A stretch of 57,316 nucleotides of DNA from contig JAGXFP010000070.1 in assembly GCA_024637225.1 (NCBI GenBank), forward strand, positions 1 through 57,316. The letters are read 5' to 3'. A program made the translations under genes and the position numbers. The stretch is from Desulfobacterales bacterium (GTDB lineage Bacteria; Desulfobacterota; Desulfobulbia; Desulfobulbales; JAGXFP01). Positions within the stretch are counted from its first letter, which is position 1. Every line of letters starts with the position of its first letter. Shown piece by piece: positions 16,893 to 25,102 of the stretch. The notes beneath the pieces are model-generated. The model ran no database searches and was not told the DNA's origin. It saw only the letters and a list, made by a program, of their open reading frames with translations.

Positions 16893-19634
16893 TCAGTGCC
16901 TGGAAAAAACCTTGTCAATCGCCAATTCGGCCGGGTAACCGTGATCGAACTTAAAGTGGTGGTAGCGTGATTCAAGTCCCCAATCCTGCTTGCTGTTATC
17001 AAGGTGCTCTTTGATTTCAGCAAGCAGTTCCGCGAAGAATCCTTCATCGCATTCGCTATAGATCAGAAAGTCCGAACTTTTCCTGAGCAGCATCACCGTG
17101 TTATCGCCATTGCCGCCTTTGCCTTCGAACTCCTCGGCGGTCAGGTGGAGCTTCTGGCCGATCTCGTCCAGAATCTGGTCGGCCTTGATGAATCCTATCT
17201 CTTTATTAAACTCCCGAAGCCCGGGGAAATTGGCCACAATCAAATAATAGGGCTGGTCGCTCTTGGCCAGCATTCTCGCGTCATCGAGATAGAGCAGATA
17301 CCGATAATTATAAAAATCACTGAGCGGCTCCCGGAAATAGGACATCTGCCTGAAAAGCTCAAGATCCTCGCTGTAGTCCGCCTGAAACTCGCTGGTAACC
17401 TCTAGTGGACTCCAATTCTCGGTGATCCTTTCAACTATTTCGACGATGTTATGATCAAGCCGCCCCTCCTCGGCCTCATACCAAAGAATGGAAATAGCCT
17501 TGTCCCTCGAAACCGGCTTCTTATAGGGCCTCCGGGCAACCAGGGCCTCGAATACATCGGCGGTGGCGACGATCCTCTCCAATTGCCCGATCTCGTCACC
17601 TTTGAGGCCGTAAGGATAGCCGGAACCGTCCAGACGTTCGTGATGATGAAGAATAATTTTGCGGATTCGATAATCATGATGATGCTTTGCAAAAAGACTG
17701 GCCCCGACCAGGGGATGGACTTTCATGATATTGCGATCCATCCGGTCGAACACCCCGGGTTTCAATAAGATATCGTCGGGAATCGCCACCTTGCCGATAT
17801 CGTGGACCAGGCAGCCGAGCTGAAGGACCTCCATCTCCTCGAAACCCATCTTCAGTTCTAACGCCACGCGCCGGGATATTTCGGCAACCCGCAAGGCGTG
17901 CTCGAAGGTGGAATGGTCGCGATTGGCCAACATCTCATACATGATTTCAAAAAGGTTGACGATCAAATCGTCTTTTTCCTGGTTGGCAAAGGCCAGAGCT
18001 TTTTCCGCCTCCCTGCGTTCGACCAGTTCCTGGGCAAGGCTGATGTTGGTGTTTTTCAACTCCGCCGTCCTCTCCTGGATCCTTATCTCCAGTTCATCAC
18101 GGGAATTCTGCAGCTGTTCCTCGGCCTTCTTCCGCTGGATGACCCCCGCGATCACGCTGGCCGCCGCTTCCAGGGTCTCCTCGGCCAGTTTGTCGCGGAT
18201 GGCGCCATGTTTAACATAAAGGGTAAATACCCCAACCAGGCGCCGGTTAACCGAGAGGATCGGTACGCAATAATGGCCGTGGGGACCAATTTCTTCATAT
18301 AGATTGTCATGCTTGTCGTCTATGCAGTTGACAAAGAGAATCTCTTCGGAGATGGCGCACCTGCCGCACAGGCATTTGCCGAAGGGCACCTCCGCGCAAA
18401 TGGTCAACAGATTTTCATTCAGGCCGCGCTGGGCCTTGAGTTCGAGCACCCCCGGTTTATCTCCGACCAGGAAAATCGCCCCCCGGGGATCCAGTTCCAG
18501 CCAGGGGAAGGAAGTGATATGATAGATAAACAACTCCAGGGTCTCGGTCAGGGTCAGGTTTTCCAGGGAGAGGTGCAGGAGTTTATTGAGGACGGTCTGG
18601 GTCTGGTAACCACGTTTGATTGCCACCTGATTATGCTTGGCCTCGGTGACATCCCGGATAATCGCCTGGATCAGATCATTCTTGCCGCCGATCAGCCCGG
18701 CCCTGACCTCGATATGCATCAGGACCTTTTCTTCATTGATGAAATTCGATTCAAAATAAGCGTTTTCGCCGATCAGCACTTTGGCGATCGCCTTCCGCCA
18801 TACCTCCTGCCCGGCATCGGCCATAAACTCGTAAATGTCCCTGGCAAGCAGCTGCTCCCGGCTGGTACTCAGCAGTTGGCAGGCCAGGTCATTAACCTGG
18901 GTGATCGCCCCCCGCCGGTCGAAAACCATGATAGCGTCGTTGGACTGTTCAAAAAGGGCTCGATAACGGCGTTCATTGTCGCGCAGACTTCGTTCAACGG
19001 TCAGCCTGTGCTTGAAATTGTCCCGGAATCGCGCCGAAACGAAAAACATCGCCGCCAGCAGCAAAAAGGTCAGGGGAAAAACCGTCCGGGAAAAGGTAGC
19101 AGTCACGCCATCCATTTTTTCGAGCTGACTGGTGATATCGTAGTAGATTTCAAAGGCGCCGATGAATTCGCCGTTATGCATCATCGGAACATAGGCATTC
19201 ATGACATCGACCTGGAAGACCTGCCCTTCCGGAGAAGCCGTCTCCTTTTCGACGCTATTGGTGAATTTCTGCCCCGCCGCTACCAATTCGTGGAAATAGC
19301 TTTGCCGGTTTATTTTGCCGATATCTTCCGGGCTCGTTGAATAAACGACTTCGCCGAGGGGTGAGAAAAGCTTGATTTTAAGCAGGTTGAAATCGCTTTT
19401 GGTATCAAGGAAAATCTGCTCGACATTATCCGGCAGGGTCTGGGATGAGATCTTTTCAAGATGAGGAAACATGGAGGCGAGATGAGTGGCGACCCGAACA
19501 GCCTGGGCCTCGGTATCTTCGGCCACATATCTTTCAAGTGAGGGGCTCAGATAGAAATAAACATAAAGCGGCAAAAGCAGCGCCGCGGCAACGGCTAAGA
19601 AGGCCAGCCATTTTATAAATTTAAAATTTAACAT
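16893..19634 (-). CDS. Membrane PAS-GAF-HD-GYP protein with GGDEF remnant
   Basis: 913 residues. TM1 is at 8-28, a periplasmic cache-like sensor at about 30-180, TM2 at 184-201, PAS at about 222-335, GAF at about 345-500, a coiled coil (503-555) and an HD-GYP domain (about 565-745) with HDIGK (611-615) and HHHERLDGSGYP (663-674). HD-GYP proteins hydrolyse cyclic-di-GMP. Residues about 768-890 look like a degenerate GGDEF domain: EPLSDFYNYRYL replaces DPLTGLYNRR, and KSSDF (852-856) stands where GGDEF should be, so it is probably inactive or a binding module. ATG 19634 is preceded by AGGA from a repeat end. A TTG 48 bases upstream is less likely. Confidence 0.85.
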   Translation of the reverse strand: MLNFKFIKWLAFLAVAAALLLPLYVYFYLSPSLERYVAEDTEAQAVRVATHLASMFPHLEKISSQTLPDNVEQIFLDTKSDFNLLKIKLFSPLGEVVYSTSPEDIGKINRQSYFHELVAAGQKFTNSVEKETASPEGQVFQVDVMNAYVPMMHNGEFIGAFEIYYDITSQLEKMDGVTATFSRTVFPLTFLLLAAMFFVSARFRDNFKHRLTVERSLRDNERRYRALFEQSNDAIMVFDRRGAITQVNDLACQLLSTSREQLLARDIYEFMADAGQEVWRKAIAKVLIGENAYFESNFINEEKVLMHIEVRAGLIGGKNDLIQAIIRDVTEAKHNQVAIKRGYQTQTVLNKLLHLSLENLTLTETLELFIYHITSFPWLELDPRGAIFLVGDKPGVLELKAQRGLNENLLTICAEVPFGKCLCGRCAISEEILFVNCIDDKHDNLYEEIGPHGHYCVPILSVNRRLVGVFTLYVKHGAIRDKLAEETLEAAASVIAGVIQRKKAEEQLQNSRDELEIRIQERTAELKNTNISLAQELVERREAEKALAFANQEKDDLIVNLFEIMYEMLANRDHSTFEHALRVAEISRRVALELKMGFEEMEVLQLGCLVHDIGKVAIPDDILLKPGVFDRMDRNIMKVHPLVGASLFAKHHHDYRIRKIILHHHERLDGSGYPYGLKGDEIGQLERIVATADVFEALVARRPYKKPVSRDKAISILWYEAEEGRLDHNIVEIVERITENWSPLEVTSEFQADYSEDLELFRQMSYFREPLSDFYNYRYLLYLDDARMLAKSDQPYYLIVANFPGLREFNKEIGFIKADQILDEIGQKLHLTAEEFEGKGGNGDNTVMLLRKSSDFLIYSECDEGFFAELLAEIKEHLDNSKQDWGLESRYHHFKFDHGYPAELAIDKVFSRH

Positions 19635-19638
19635 TATT

Positions 19639-19840
19639 CCTGAATCCGTGACGGCTATTGGGCAGCCTGTTTTCCCTAACACCTGTATTGCGTATTATCT
19701 GACCGTGATCACAGAGGGGAATTGCCCCAGCCGCCAAATTTCCAAGACCTCCGACAATAGGGCCATCTCCGGTTGGGCTTAAGTGTTTATATACCATCGG
19801 AGATGATCAACATTTCCGCCTCCCCTGCCCCTTTCGGAAC
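19639..19840 (-). repeat. Copy of CCTGAATC/GATTCAGG repeat upstream of HD-GYP gene
   Basis: The terminus CCTGAATCCGTGACGGCTATTGGGC is sharp at 19639; the far end near 19830 (CTTTCGGAACGCC) is eroded. On the minus strand it shares CCGTGA-CACAG and the GATGGTATA block with 22984-23194. Its end supplies AGGA before the ATG of the HD-GYP gene. Confidence 0.5.
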
Positions 19841-19900
19841 GCCATCTTATTCGCCATTGCGCCAGGGTACACAAACCAATGGGTTTTCGGAAAAGCGGAA

Positions 19901-21835
19901 TTACTCTCTCACGAAATCAACCTGATTGTCGGTGGGCGACATGGCCGGATCTCCTCCGATATTAATGACCACCTCGTACTTGGTTTCCATTTCCAGCAAC
20001 TCCTGACGCTTCTTGTTCTGAAGGTATTCGGCCACAGCGATCGGCAACCGGCACTCCACCTGGCGAACGTGTTTCTTGGTCACCCCGGTCTGGATTCTTC
20101 TCAGATAGACCAGGGCCAGGGTTTCAACCGAACGCACCACTCCGCGTCCCTGGCAGTGCTCGCAGATATTATAGCTGCCCCGCTGCACCGGAGAAGCCAG
20201 CTTCTGCCGGGAAATCTGCATGAGACCGAATCTCGAGATGCGGCTGATATCGACCTTGGCCTTATCTTCCTTCATGCTTTCCTTGACCTTTTTTTCCACC
20301 TCGCGGACATGGGCTGATGAACGCATATCGATAAAATCGACGACAATCAAACCGCCCAGATCGCGGAGTCTGAGCTGTCTGGCCAGTTCCTCGGCCGCTT
20401 CCATATTGGCCAGAAAGATCGATTCCTCGAAATTTTTGTCCTTGGAGGTCCGTCCCGAGTTTACGTCGATAGCCACCAGGGCCTCGGTCGGGTTGATAAC
20501 GATCGAGCCGCCGGAGGGAAGACTGACGGTGGGATGGTAGATCTGCTCGATCTGCTTTTCAACCTGATAATGATTGAATATCGGCCGGGGGCCGCTGTGC
20601 AGGCGGGCGGCGGCCTTCTTCTGCCGGGCCGGGATAAGCCCCAGAAATTCCTCGACCTTAGCGAAGGCATCTTCGTTATCGACCATGATCTCGCTGATAT
20701 CCGAGGTGTAATGATCGCGCAGGAAACGGGCAATGATGTCCTGCTCTTTGTAGATCAGGCCCGGCGCGGGAGTGTTCTGACCGCGGCTTTTGATCTCGGT
20801 CCACAGGTTCAGCAGATATTTCAGATCCTGGGAAATGGCGATCTTGGTTATCTCCTTGCTGGCGGTCCTGACTATATAACCGACTCCCTCGGGCAGGGTC
20901 AGGCTTTCGACCAGGGTCCGCAGCTTCTTGCGTTCGGCCTCGCTTTCGATCTTCCGCGAGATCCCGTGGCTGTCGCTGCCCGGCATCAGAACCAGATAGC
21001 GACCGGGCAAAGAGAGAAATGTGGTCAGATTGGCCCCTTTATTGCCGGTGGCCTCTTTAACCACCTGAACCAGAAGCTGATCTCCTTTGCGAACCAGTTT
21101 CTGAACCGGCAGGTCTTTCCAGTGCGTATCCGGATCGACTTTGCCGTGAAAATACTCTGGATGAATCTCGCCGAAGGGCAGAAAGCCGTTCTTGTCGCCA
21201 CCCATATCGACAAAGGCGGCCTGCAAACTCGGTTCAACCGACACCACTCTTACCTTGTAGATATTACCTTTGGTCTGGGTGTGCAGAAGGGTTTCTACAT
21301 AAAAGGCCTCGACCCTGCCATCCTCGATCATCGCAATTCTGCATTCCTCGGGCTCATCGGTATTGATCAGCAATTTGCGAATAACATTTTTGCCCTTGGC
21401 GGGCGCCTTTTTCCCCTTCTTGGCTGCGGCAGGAGGAGCAGAAGCAGCGCCCTTGCCTGTCGGGGCAGCTTCCTGGTCGGCTTTCGAAGCTTCTCCCTTG
21501 CCGGCCGGTGACTTCTGGCGATCGCCCCCCCCGGAGCCCGTCTTTCTGGAACGTCCGGAGCGACTGCGTCCCGCCGGACGTTTCCGGCCGGTGGCCGAGC
21601 CCGGCGGCTTGGCTGGTTGGGCTGATTGCGCTGTTTCGGATGTTTTTTCTTCTTCTTTTTTTACTTCCGCTTCACGGGCCGGGGGGGCGGGTTCGCCCTG
21701 TTCTTCCTTGGGACCGGCCAGCCACTTACCTATCTTGGCAAGCACCGAACGACCTTCCTTGCCATCCTCAACTACTTTATTGTCGTTTGTCGGTTTATCG
21801 TTGTTTTCCGGCTTGGTAGTATTTTCTGCCATCAT
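19901..21835 (-). CDS. rng: Ribonuclease E/G family protein
   Basis: 644 residues. Residues 1-150 are a low-complexity Lys/Ala/Pro/Gly/Glu tail rich in basic SRSGRSRK-like stretches, probably disordered and RNA-binding. The S1 domain follows (about 180-230; VVSVEPSLQAAFVDMGGDKNGFLPFGEI). The DNase I-like catalytic domain has its two metal-binding Asp in LVAIDVNSGR and LIVVDFIDM. The Zn-link is CEHCQGRG near 566. E. coli RNase E carries its tail at the C-terminus, whereas here it is N-terminal. The enzyme should cleave single-stranded RNA in mRNA decay and rRNA processing. Its start overlaps the end of the upstream radical SAM gene by 41 bp, suggesting coupled translation. Symbol rng is a family-level choice. 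Confidence 0.88.
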   Translation of the reverse strand: MMAENTTKPENNDKPTNDNKVVEDGKEGRSVLAKIGKWLAGPKEEQGEPAPPAREAEVKKEEEKTSETAQSAQPAKPPGSATGRKRPAGRSRSGRSRKTGSGGGDRQKSPAGKGEASKADQEAAPTGKGAASAPPAAAKKGKKAPAKGKNVIRKLLINTDEPEECRIAMIEDGRVEAFYVETLLHTQTKGNIYKVRVVSVEPSLQAAFVDMGGDKNGFLPFGEIHPEYFHGKVDPDTHWKDLPVQKLVRKGDQLLVQVVKEATGNKGANLTTFLSLPGRYLVLMPGSDSHGISRKIESEAERKKLRTLVESLTLPEGVGYIVRTASKEITKIAISQDLKYLLNLWTEIKSRGQNTPAPGLIYKEQDIIARFLRDHYTSDISEIMVDNEDAFAKVEEFLGLIPARQKKAAARLHSGPRPIFNHYQVEKQIEQIYHPTVSLPSGGSIVINPTEALVAIDVNSGRTSKDKNFEESIFLANMEAAEELARQLRLRDLGGLIVVDFIDMRSSAHVREVEKKVKESMKEDKAKVDISRISRFGLMQISRQKLASPVQRGSYNICEHCQGRGVVRSVETLALVYLRRIQTGVTKKHVRQVECRLPIAVAEYLQNKKRQELLEMETKYEVVINIGGDPAMSPTDNQVDFVRE

Positions 21836-22745
21836 GCATCGTCTCTCTGATCAGGCTTGCCTCGGCAAGCTCATTAAGTAATCTGTCAACGTCCTCACCC
21901 GCCAGTCCGGTGGCTTCACGGATATCTGTCCGGGTACAGGGGCGTCGTTTAAGCATTTCCAGGATTTCTTGCTTTTGCGGGCGCTCCGGGCGGACAGCGG
22001 CCCTGCCGCTGTAATCAGCAATAATCTCCACCCGGCAATCCTTAAAGCGGCCGGCGACCTCTTTAATCCTCTCTTCCGAAAGGGGCCGGGCCCAAGATTC
22101 GGCCGGGGGCCTGACTACTGTATTTAACTGCACCCGGTCCGGTCTGATTCGTTCGACCGCGGCAACCAGGGCGTCAATATCCTTTTCGCTGTCGTTAACA
22201 CCGGCGGCCAGTAAAATTTCCAGCCAGATTTCGCCCCCGAACTCTTCAGCGAAAGCGGCCAACCCCTCGACAATCTGCCTGGGATCGGCACATTCGGCGG
22301 CGGGCCGGTTTATCGCGGCCAGGGTTTCCGGCCGGGCCGCGTCAAGGGATGGTACCACGATATCGGCGGCCAGAAGATCAAGCCGCACCTGCGGATCGAA
22401 CAGAAGGGCGCCGTTGGTCAAAACGGCTACCGGGATCTCCAGCTCCTGCTTGACATACCTGATCACATCGCCGATTCCGGTATGCAGCGTGGGTTCCCCG
22501 GAAGAAGTCAGGGTGACAAAATCCGGCCACCCCGCCGACTCGCTATCCAGGCCGGCGAAGAATTCTTCTAGTTCCGCGATAATTTCAGCGGTCGGCGTAT
22601 ACTCCCGGCGCTTGACGGTCAGGCCGGTAGTAACCCCTACTTCACAATAAATGCAATTGAAATTGCATATCTTTGCCGGCACCAGATCAACGCCTAGAGA
22701 CAACCCCAACCGCCTTGAATTAACCGGCCCGAACAAGTGTTTCAT
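21795..22745 (-). CDS. Radical SAM protein (COG0731 type) with winged helix
   Basis: 316 residues. The radical SAM cluster motif is CNFNCIYC (about 27-34). It is followed by the GGE-like motif in TLTSSGEPTLH and TIM-barrel strands (VAVLTNGALL, VVPSLDA, LNTVVRPP). Residues about 255-310 form a winged-helix-like domain (KQEILEMLKRRPCTRTDIREATG). This arrangement is the COG0731/TYW1-related group common in anaerobes; the substrate is unknown. The start ATG 22745 gives the typical N-terminus FGPVNSRRLGLSLGVDL. It overlaps the RNase E/G start by 41 bp. Confidence 0.85.
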   Translation of the reverse strand: MKHLFGPVNSRRLGLSLGVDLVPAKICNFNCIYCEVGVTTGLTVKRREYTPTAEIIAELEEFFAGLDSESAGWPDFVTLTSSGEPTLHTGIGDVIRYVKQELEIPVAVLTNGALLFDPQVRLDLLAADIVVPSLDAARPETLAAINRPAAECADPRQIVEGLAAFAEEFGGEIWLEILLAAGVNDSEKDIDALVAAVERIRPDRVQLNTVVRPPAESWARPLSEERIKEVAGRFKDCRVEIIADYSGRAAVRPERPQKQEILEMLKRRPCTRTDIREATGLAGEDVDRLLNELAEASLIRETMHDGRKYYQAGKQR

Positions 22746-22944
22746 AGGGAAGCAAACTTATAGAAAAGAGGTAAGTAAGACCTGACCCGGCCGTTCTGGT
22801 TGAGCGCAGGGTTGGTGATCGTAGTTTATAAATATACGTTATTAAAGCCAATCTATAACAATTTCACCGGGTTGGCAAGACATGTTTACGAGAGAAATTA
22901 TTTGCGAATCCAGCAAGTATTTGACCGGCTCCAATGATTTTACC

Positions 22945-22973
22945 TTGACACTGCCGGGGGCTGACCGTAATTT
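22945..22973 (+). promoter_or_regulatory. Candidate sigma70 promoter upstream of ilvD
   Basis: TTGACA (22945-22950), a 17-base spacer and TAATTT (22968-22973). It would transcribe through a repeat copy (22984-23194) into ilvD, giving a leader of about 380 bases. Confidence 0.45.
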
Positions 22974-22983
22974 TAAATTCATA

Positions 22984-23194
22984 TCCTTAATCCGTGAGCG
23001 TTCCAGAGAACAGGCCAGCGGCAAGAAGGCGGCGATACTGATGGTATGGCAACGCATTGCCGACCCGGCAAATGCCCGCCATCGCTTGAAATATAAGGCG
23101 GCGGGGCTGACTTATCCACCGTGACCACAGAGTGTTAAAACAGTAACTACAGGTTGCCCGGGCCATATGCCCAGTAGCTGTCACGGATTCAGGA
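22984..23194 (+). repeat. Copy of CCTGAATC/GATTCAGG repeat upstream of ilvD
   Basis: The left end is CCTTAATCCGTGAGCGTTCCAG and the right end GCTGTCACGGATTCAGG. The interior carries AAGGCGGCGATACTGATGGTATGG and CCGTGACCACAGAG, matching the copy at 19639-19840. The family thus sits inside the ilvD leader. Confidence 0.55.
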
Positions 23195-23357
23195 ATTGAA
23201 AAAAATCAGCAAATTTCTTGCTGAACTAAGCAACCGTCCTGCGGGAGCAGCCGGATCACTCCCGATCGCTTCTGGTTCCGGATCACTCTTGAACAGTTCG
23301 GAGTTTGAGAAAAAACTATACCGCCAAAACAGACGAGTTTATCGGAGGCACCACAAG

Positions 23358-25022
23358 ATGCGCAGCGATTTAATGAAAAAAGGGCTGGAAAGAGCGCCGC
23401 ACCGGTCTCTTTTAAAGGCCATCGGCTACACCGACGAAGAGATCCGCCGCCCCCTGATCGGAGTCGGACACGCCCATAACGAGATCATCCCCGGTCATGT
23501 CCATCTGGACAGAATTCTTGAGGCGGTAAAGACCGGAATCAGGATTGCGGGCGGCACCCCGATCGCCTTCGGGACCATCGGGGTCTGCGACGGCATCGCC
23601 ATGAACCATCCCGGCATGAAATACTCCCTGGCCAGCCGGGAGATTATCGCCGATTCGGTGGAGATCATGGCCCAGGCCCATCCCTTCGACGCCATGGTCC
23701 TGATCCCCAACTGCGACAAGGTTACGCCGGGCATGCTGATGGCCATGCTCCGGGTCAACATCCCGGCCCTGATGGTCAGCGGCGGCCCGATGCTGACCGG
23801 GCGCTTCCAGGGTAAAGACGTCCATCTGGTCAGTGTTTTTGAAGGGGTGGGCAAGGTCAAGGCCAAAACAATGAGCGAGGAGGAGCTTTGCGAACTGGAA
23901 GACGCCGCCTGCCCCGGCTGCGGCTCCTGCGCCGGGATGTTCACCGCCAACTCGATGAACTGCCTGGCCGAGGCGATCGGCCTGGCCCTGCCCGGCAACG
24001 GCACGATCCCGGCGGTGGCCGCCGCCCGGATCCGCCTGGCCAAAACAGCAGGCATGGCGGTGATGAATCTCCTCGACAAACAGATCAAACCTCGGGATAT
24101 TGCCACGGCAGCTGCCTTTGAGAACGCCATGGCCGTGGACATGGCCCTGGGCTGCTCGACCAATACCGTCCTGCATGTCCCGGCCATCGCCAGGGAGGCC
24201 GAAGTCGACCTGCCTCTGACCAGATTCAACGAAGTCAGCCTCAAGACCCCCCATATCTGCAGCCTGATCCCCGGCGGCCCCCACAGCCTCCAGCAGCTCG
24301 ACGAGGCGGGCGGGGTACCGGCAGTCATGCGGGAGCTGATCTCATCGGAAGGCGGCCTCAATCTGGAGGTAATGACCGCGACCGGCAAATCGCTGAAGGA
24401 GAATCTGGCCCAGGCAAAGGTTCGGGACAGTGAAGTGATCAGACCGGTTACCAATCCCTATCATAAAGAGGGCGGCATCGCCGTCCTTTACGGCAACCTT
24501 GCCCCGGACGGGGGAGTGGTCAAGCAGTCGGCGGTAGTCCCCGAAATGCTGGTCCACAGCGGTCCGGCCCGGGTCTTCGATTCCGAGGAGGAGGCTCAGA
24601 ACGCCATTCTCGGCGGCAAGATCAACAGCGGCGACGTGGTGGTCATCCGCTATTGCGGACCCAGGGGCGGCCCAGGGATGCCGGAGATGCTCTCCCCCAC
24701 TTCCGCGATTATCGGCATGGGTCTCGGGGGTAGCGTGGCCCTGATCACCGACGGCCGGTTCAGCGGCGGCACCCAGGGGGCCTGTATCGGTCACGTTTCA
24801 CCGGAAGCCGCAAATGGAGGCCCGATTGGTCTTGTCGAGGAAGGCGATACCATCGCCATCGACATAGGCAAACGCGCGATAAGCCTTGGAGTTAATGATA
24901 ACGAACTGGCTCGAAGGCGGGCCGCCTGGCAGCCCCCGGCCCCCAAGATAACCAGGGGTTACGTGGCAAGATACGCCCAACAGGTAACTTCCGGCAGCAC
25001 CGGCGCGGTCTTGAAAGATTAA
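23358..25022 (+). CDS. ilvD: Dihydroxy-acid dehydratase
   Basis: 554 residues. IlvD dehydrates 2,3-dihydroxy-isovalerate and -methylvalerate to the 2-oxo acids of branched-chain amino acid synthesis using an iron-sulfur cluster. The three cluster cysteines are in [29 protein letters not shown] and LGCSTNT. The C-terminal [19 protein letters not shown] is typical. The start is ATG 23358 after GGAGG: the sequence [19 protein letters not shown] matches the usual family start. The same frame stays open upstream to a TTG at 23196, directly after a repeat; those 54 codons do not look like IlvD. No other ilv or leu genes are nearby. Confidence 0.95.
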   Translation: MRSDLMKKGLERAPHRSLLKAIGYTDEEIRRPLIGVGHAHNEIIPGHVHLDRILEAVKTGIRIAGGTPIAFGTIGVCDGIAMNHPGMKYSLASREIIADSVEIMAQAHPFDAMVLIPNCDKVTPGMLMAMLRVNIPALMVSGGPMLTGRFQGKDVHLVSVFEGVGKVKAKTMSEEELCELEDAACPGCGSCAGMFTANSMNCLAEAIGLALPGNGTIPAVAAARIRLAKTAGMAVMNLLDKQIKPRDIATAAAFENAMAVDMALGCSTNTVLHVPAIAREAEVDLPLTRFNEVSLKTPHICSLIPGGPHSLQQLDEAGGVPAVMRELISSEGGLNLEVMTATGKSLKENLAQAKVRDSEVIRPVTNPYHKEGGIAVLYGNLAPDGGVVKQSAVVPEMLVHSGPARVFDSEEEAQNAILGGKINSGDVVVIRYCGPRGGPGMPEMLSPTSAIIGMGLGGSVALITDGRFSGGTQGACIGHVSPEAANGGPIGLVEEGDTIAIDIGKRAISLGVNDNELARRRAAWQPPAPKITRGYVARYAQQVTSGSTGAVLKD

Positions 25023-25037
25023 GAACGTCCTTCCCGG

Positions 25038-25075
25038 CGCGGCGGCCCGTTAGTGTAAATTCCGGGCCGCCGCCG
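25038..25075 (+). terminator. GC-rich hairpin after ilvD
   Basis: CGCGGCGGCCCG (25038-25049) and CGGGCCGCCGCCG (25063-25075) form a strong stem 15 bp after the ilvD stop. There is no T tract, so it may terminate weakly or protect the 3' end. Confidence 0.45.
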
Positions 25076-25102
25076 TCAACCAACACTCCGGATCATCAGC
25101 TT

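Noticed and set aside
18309-19340. 343-codon plus-strand ORF opposite the HD-GYP gene
   Set aside because: Antisense shadow of a well-supported multidomain gene.
22882-23124. 80-codon plus-strand ORF upstream of ilvD
   Set aside because: Its second half is repeat DNA and it lacks recognisable protein features.
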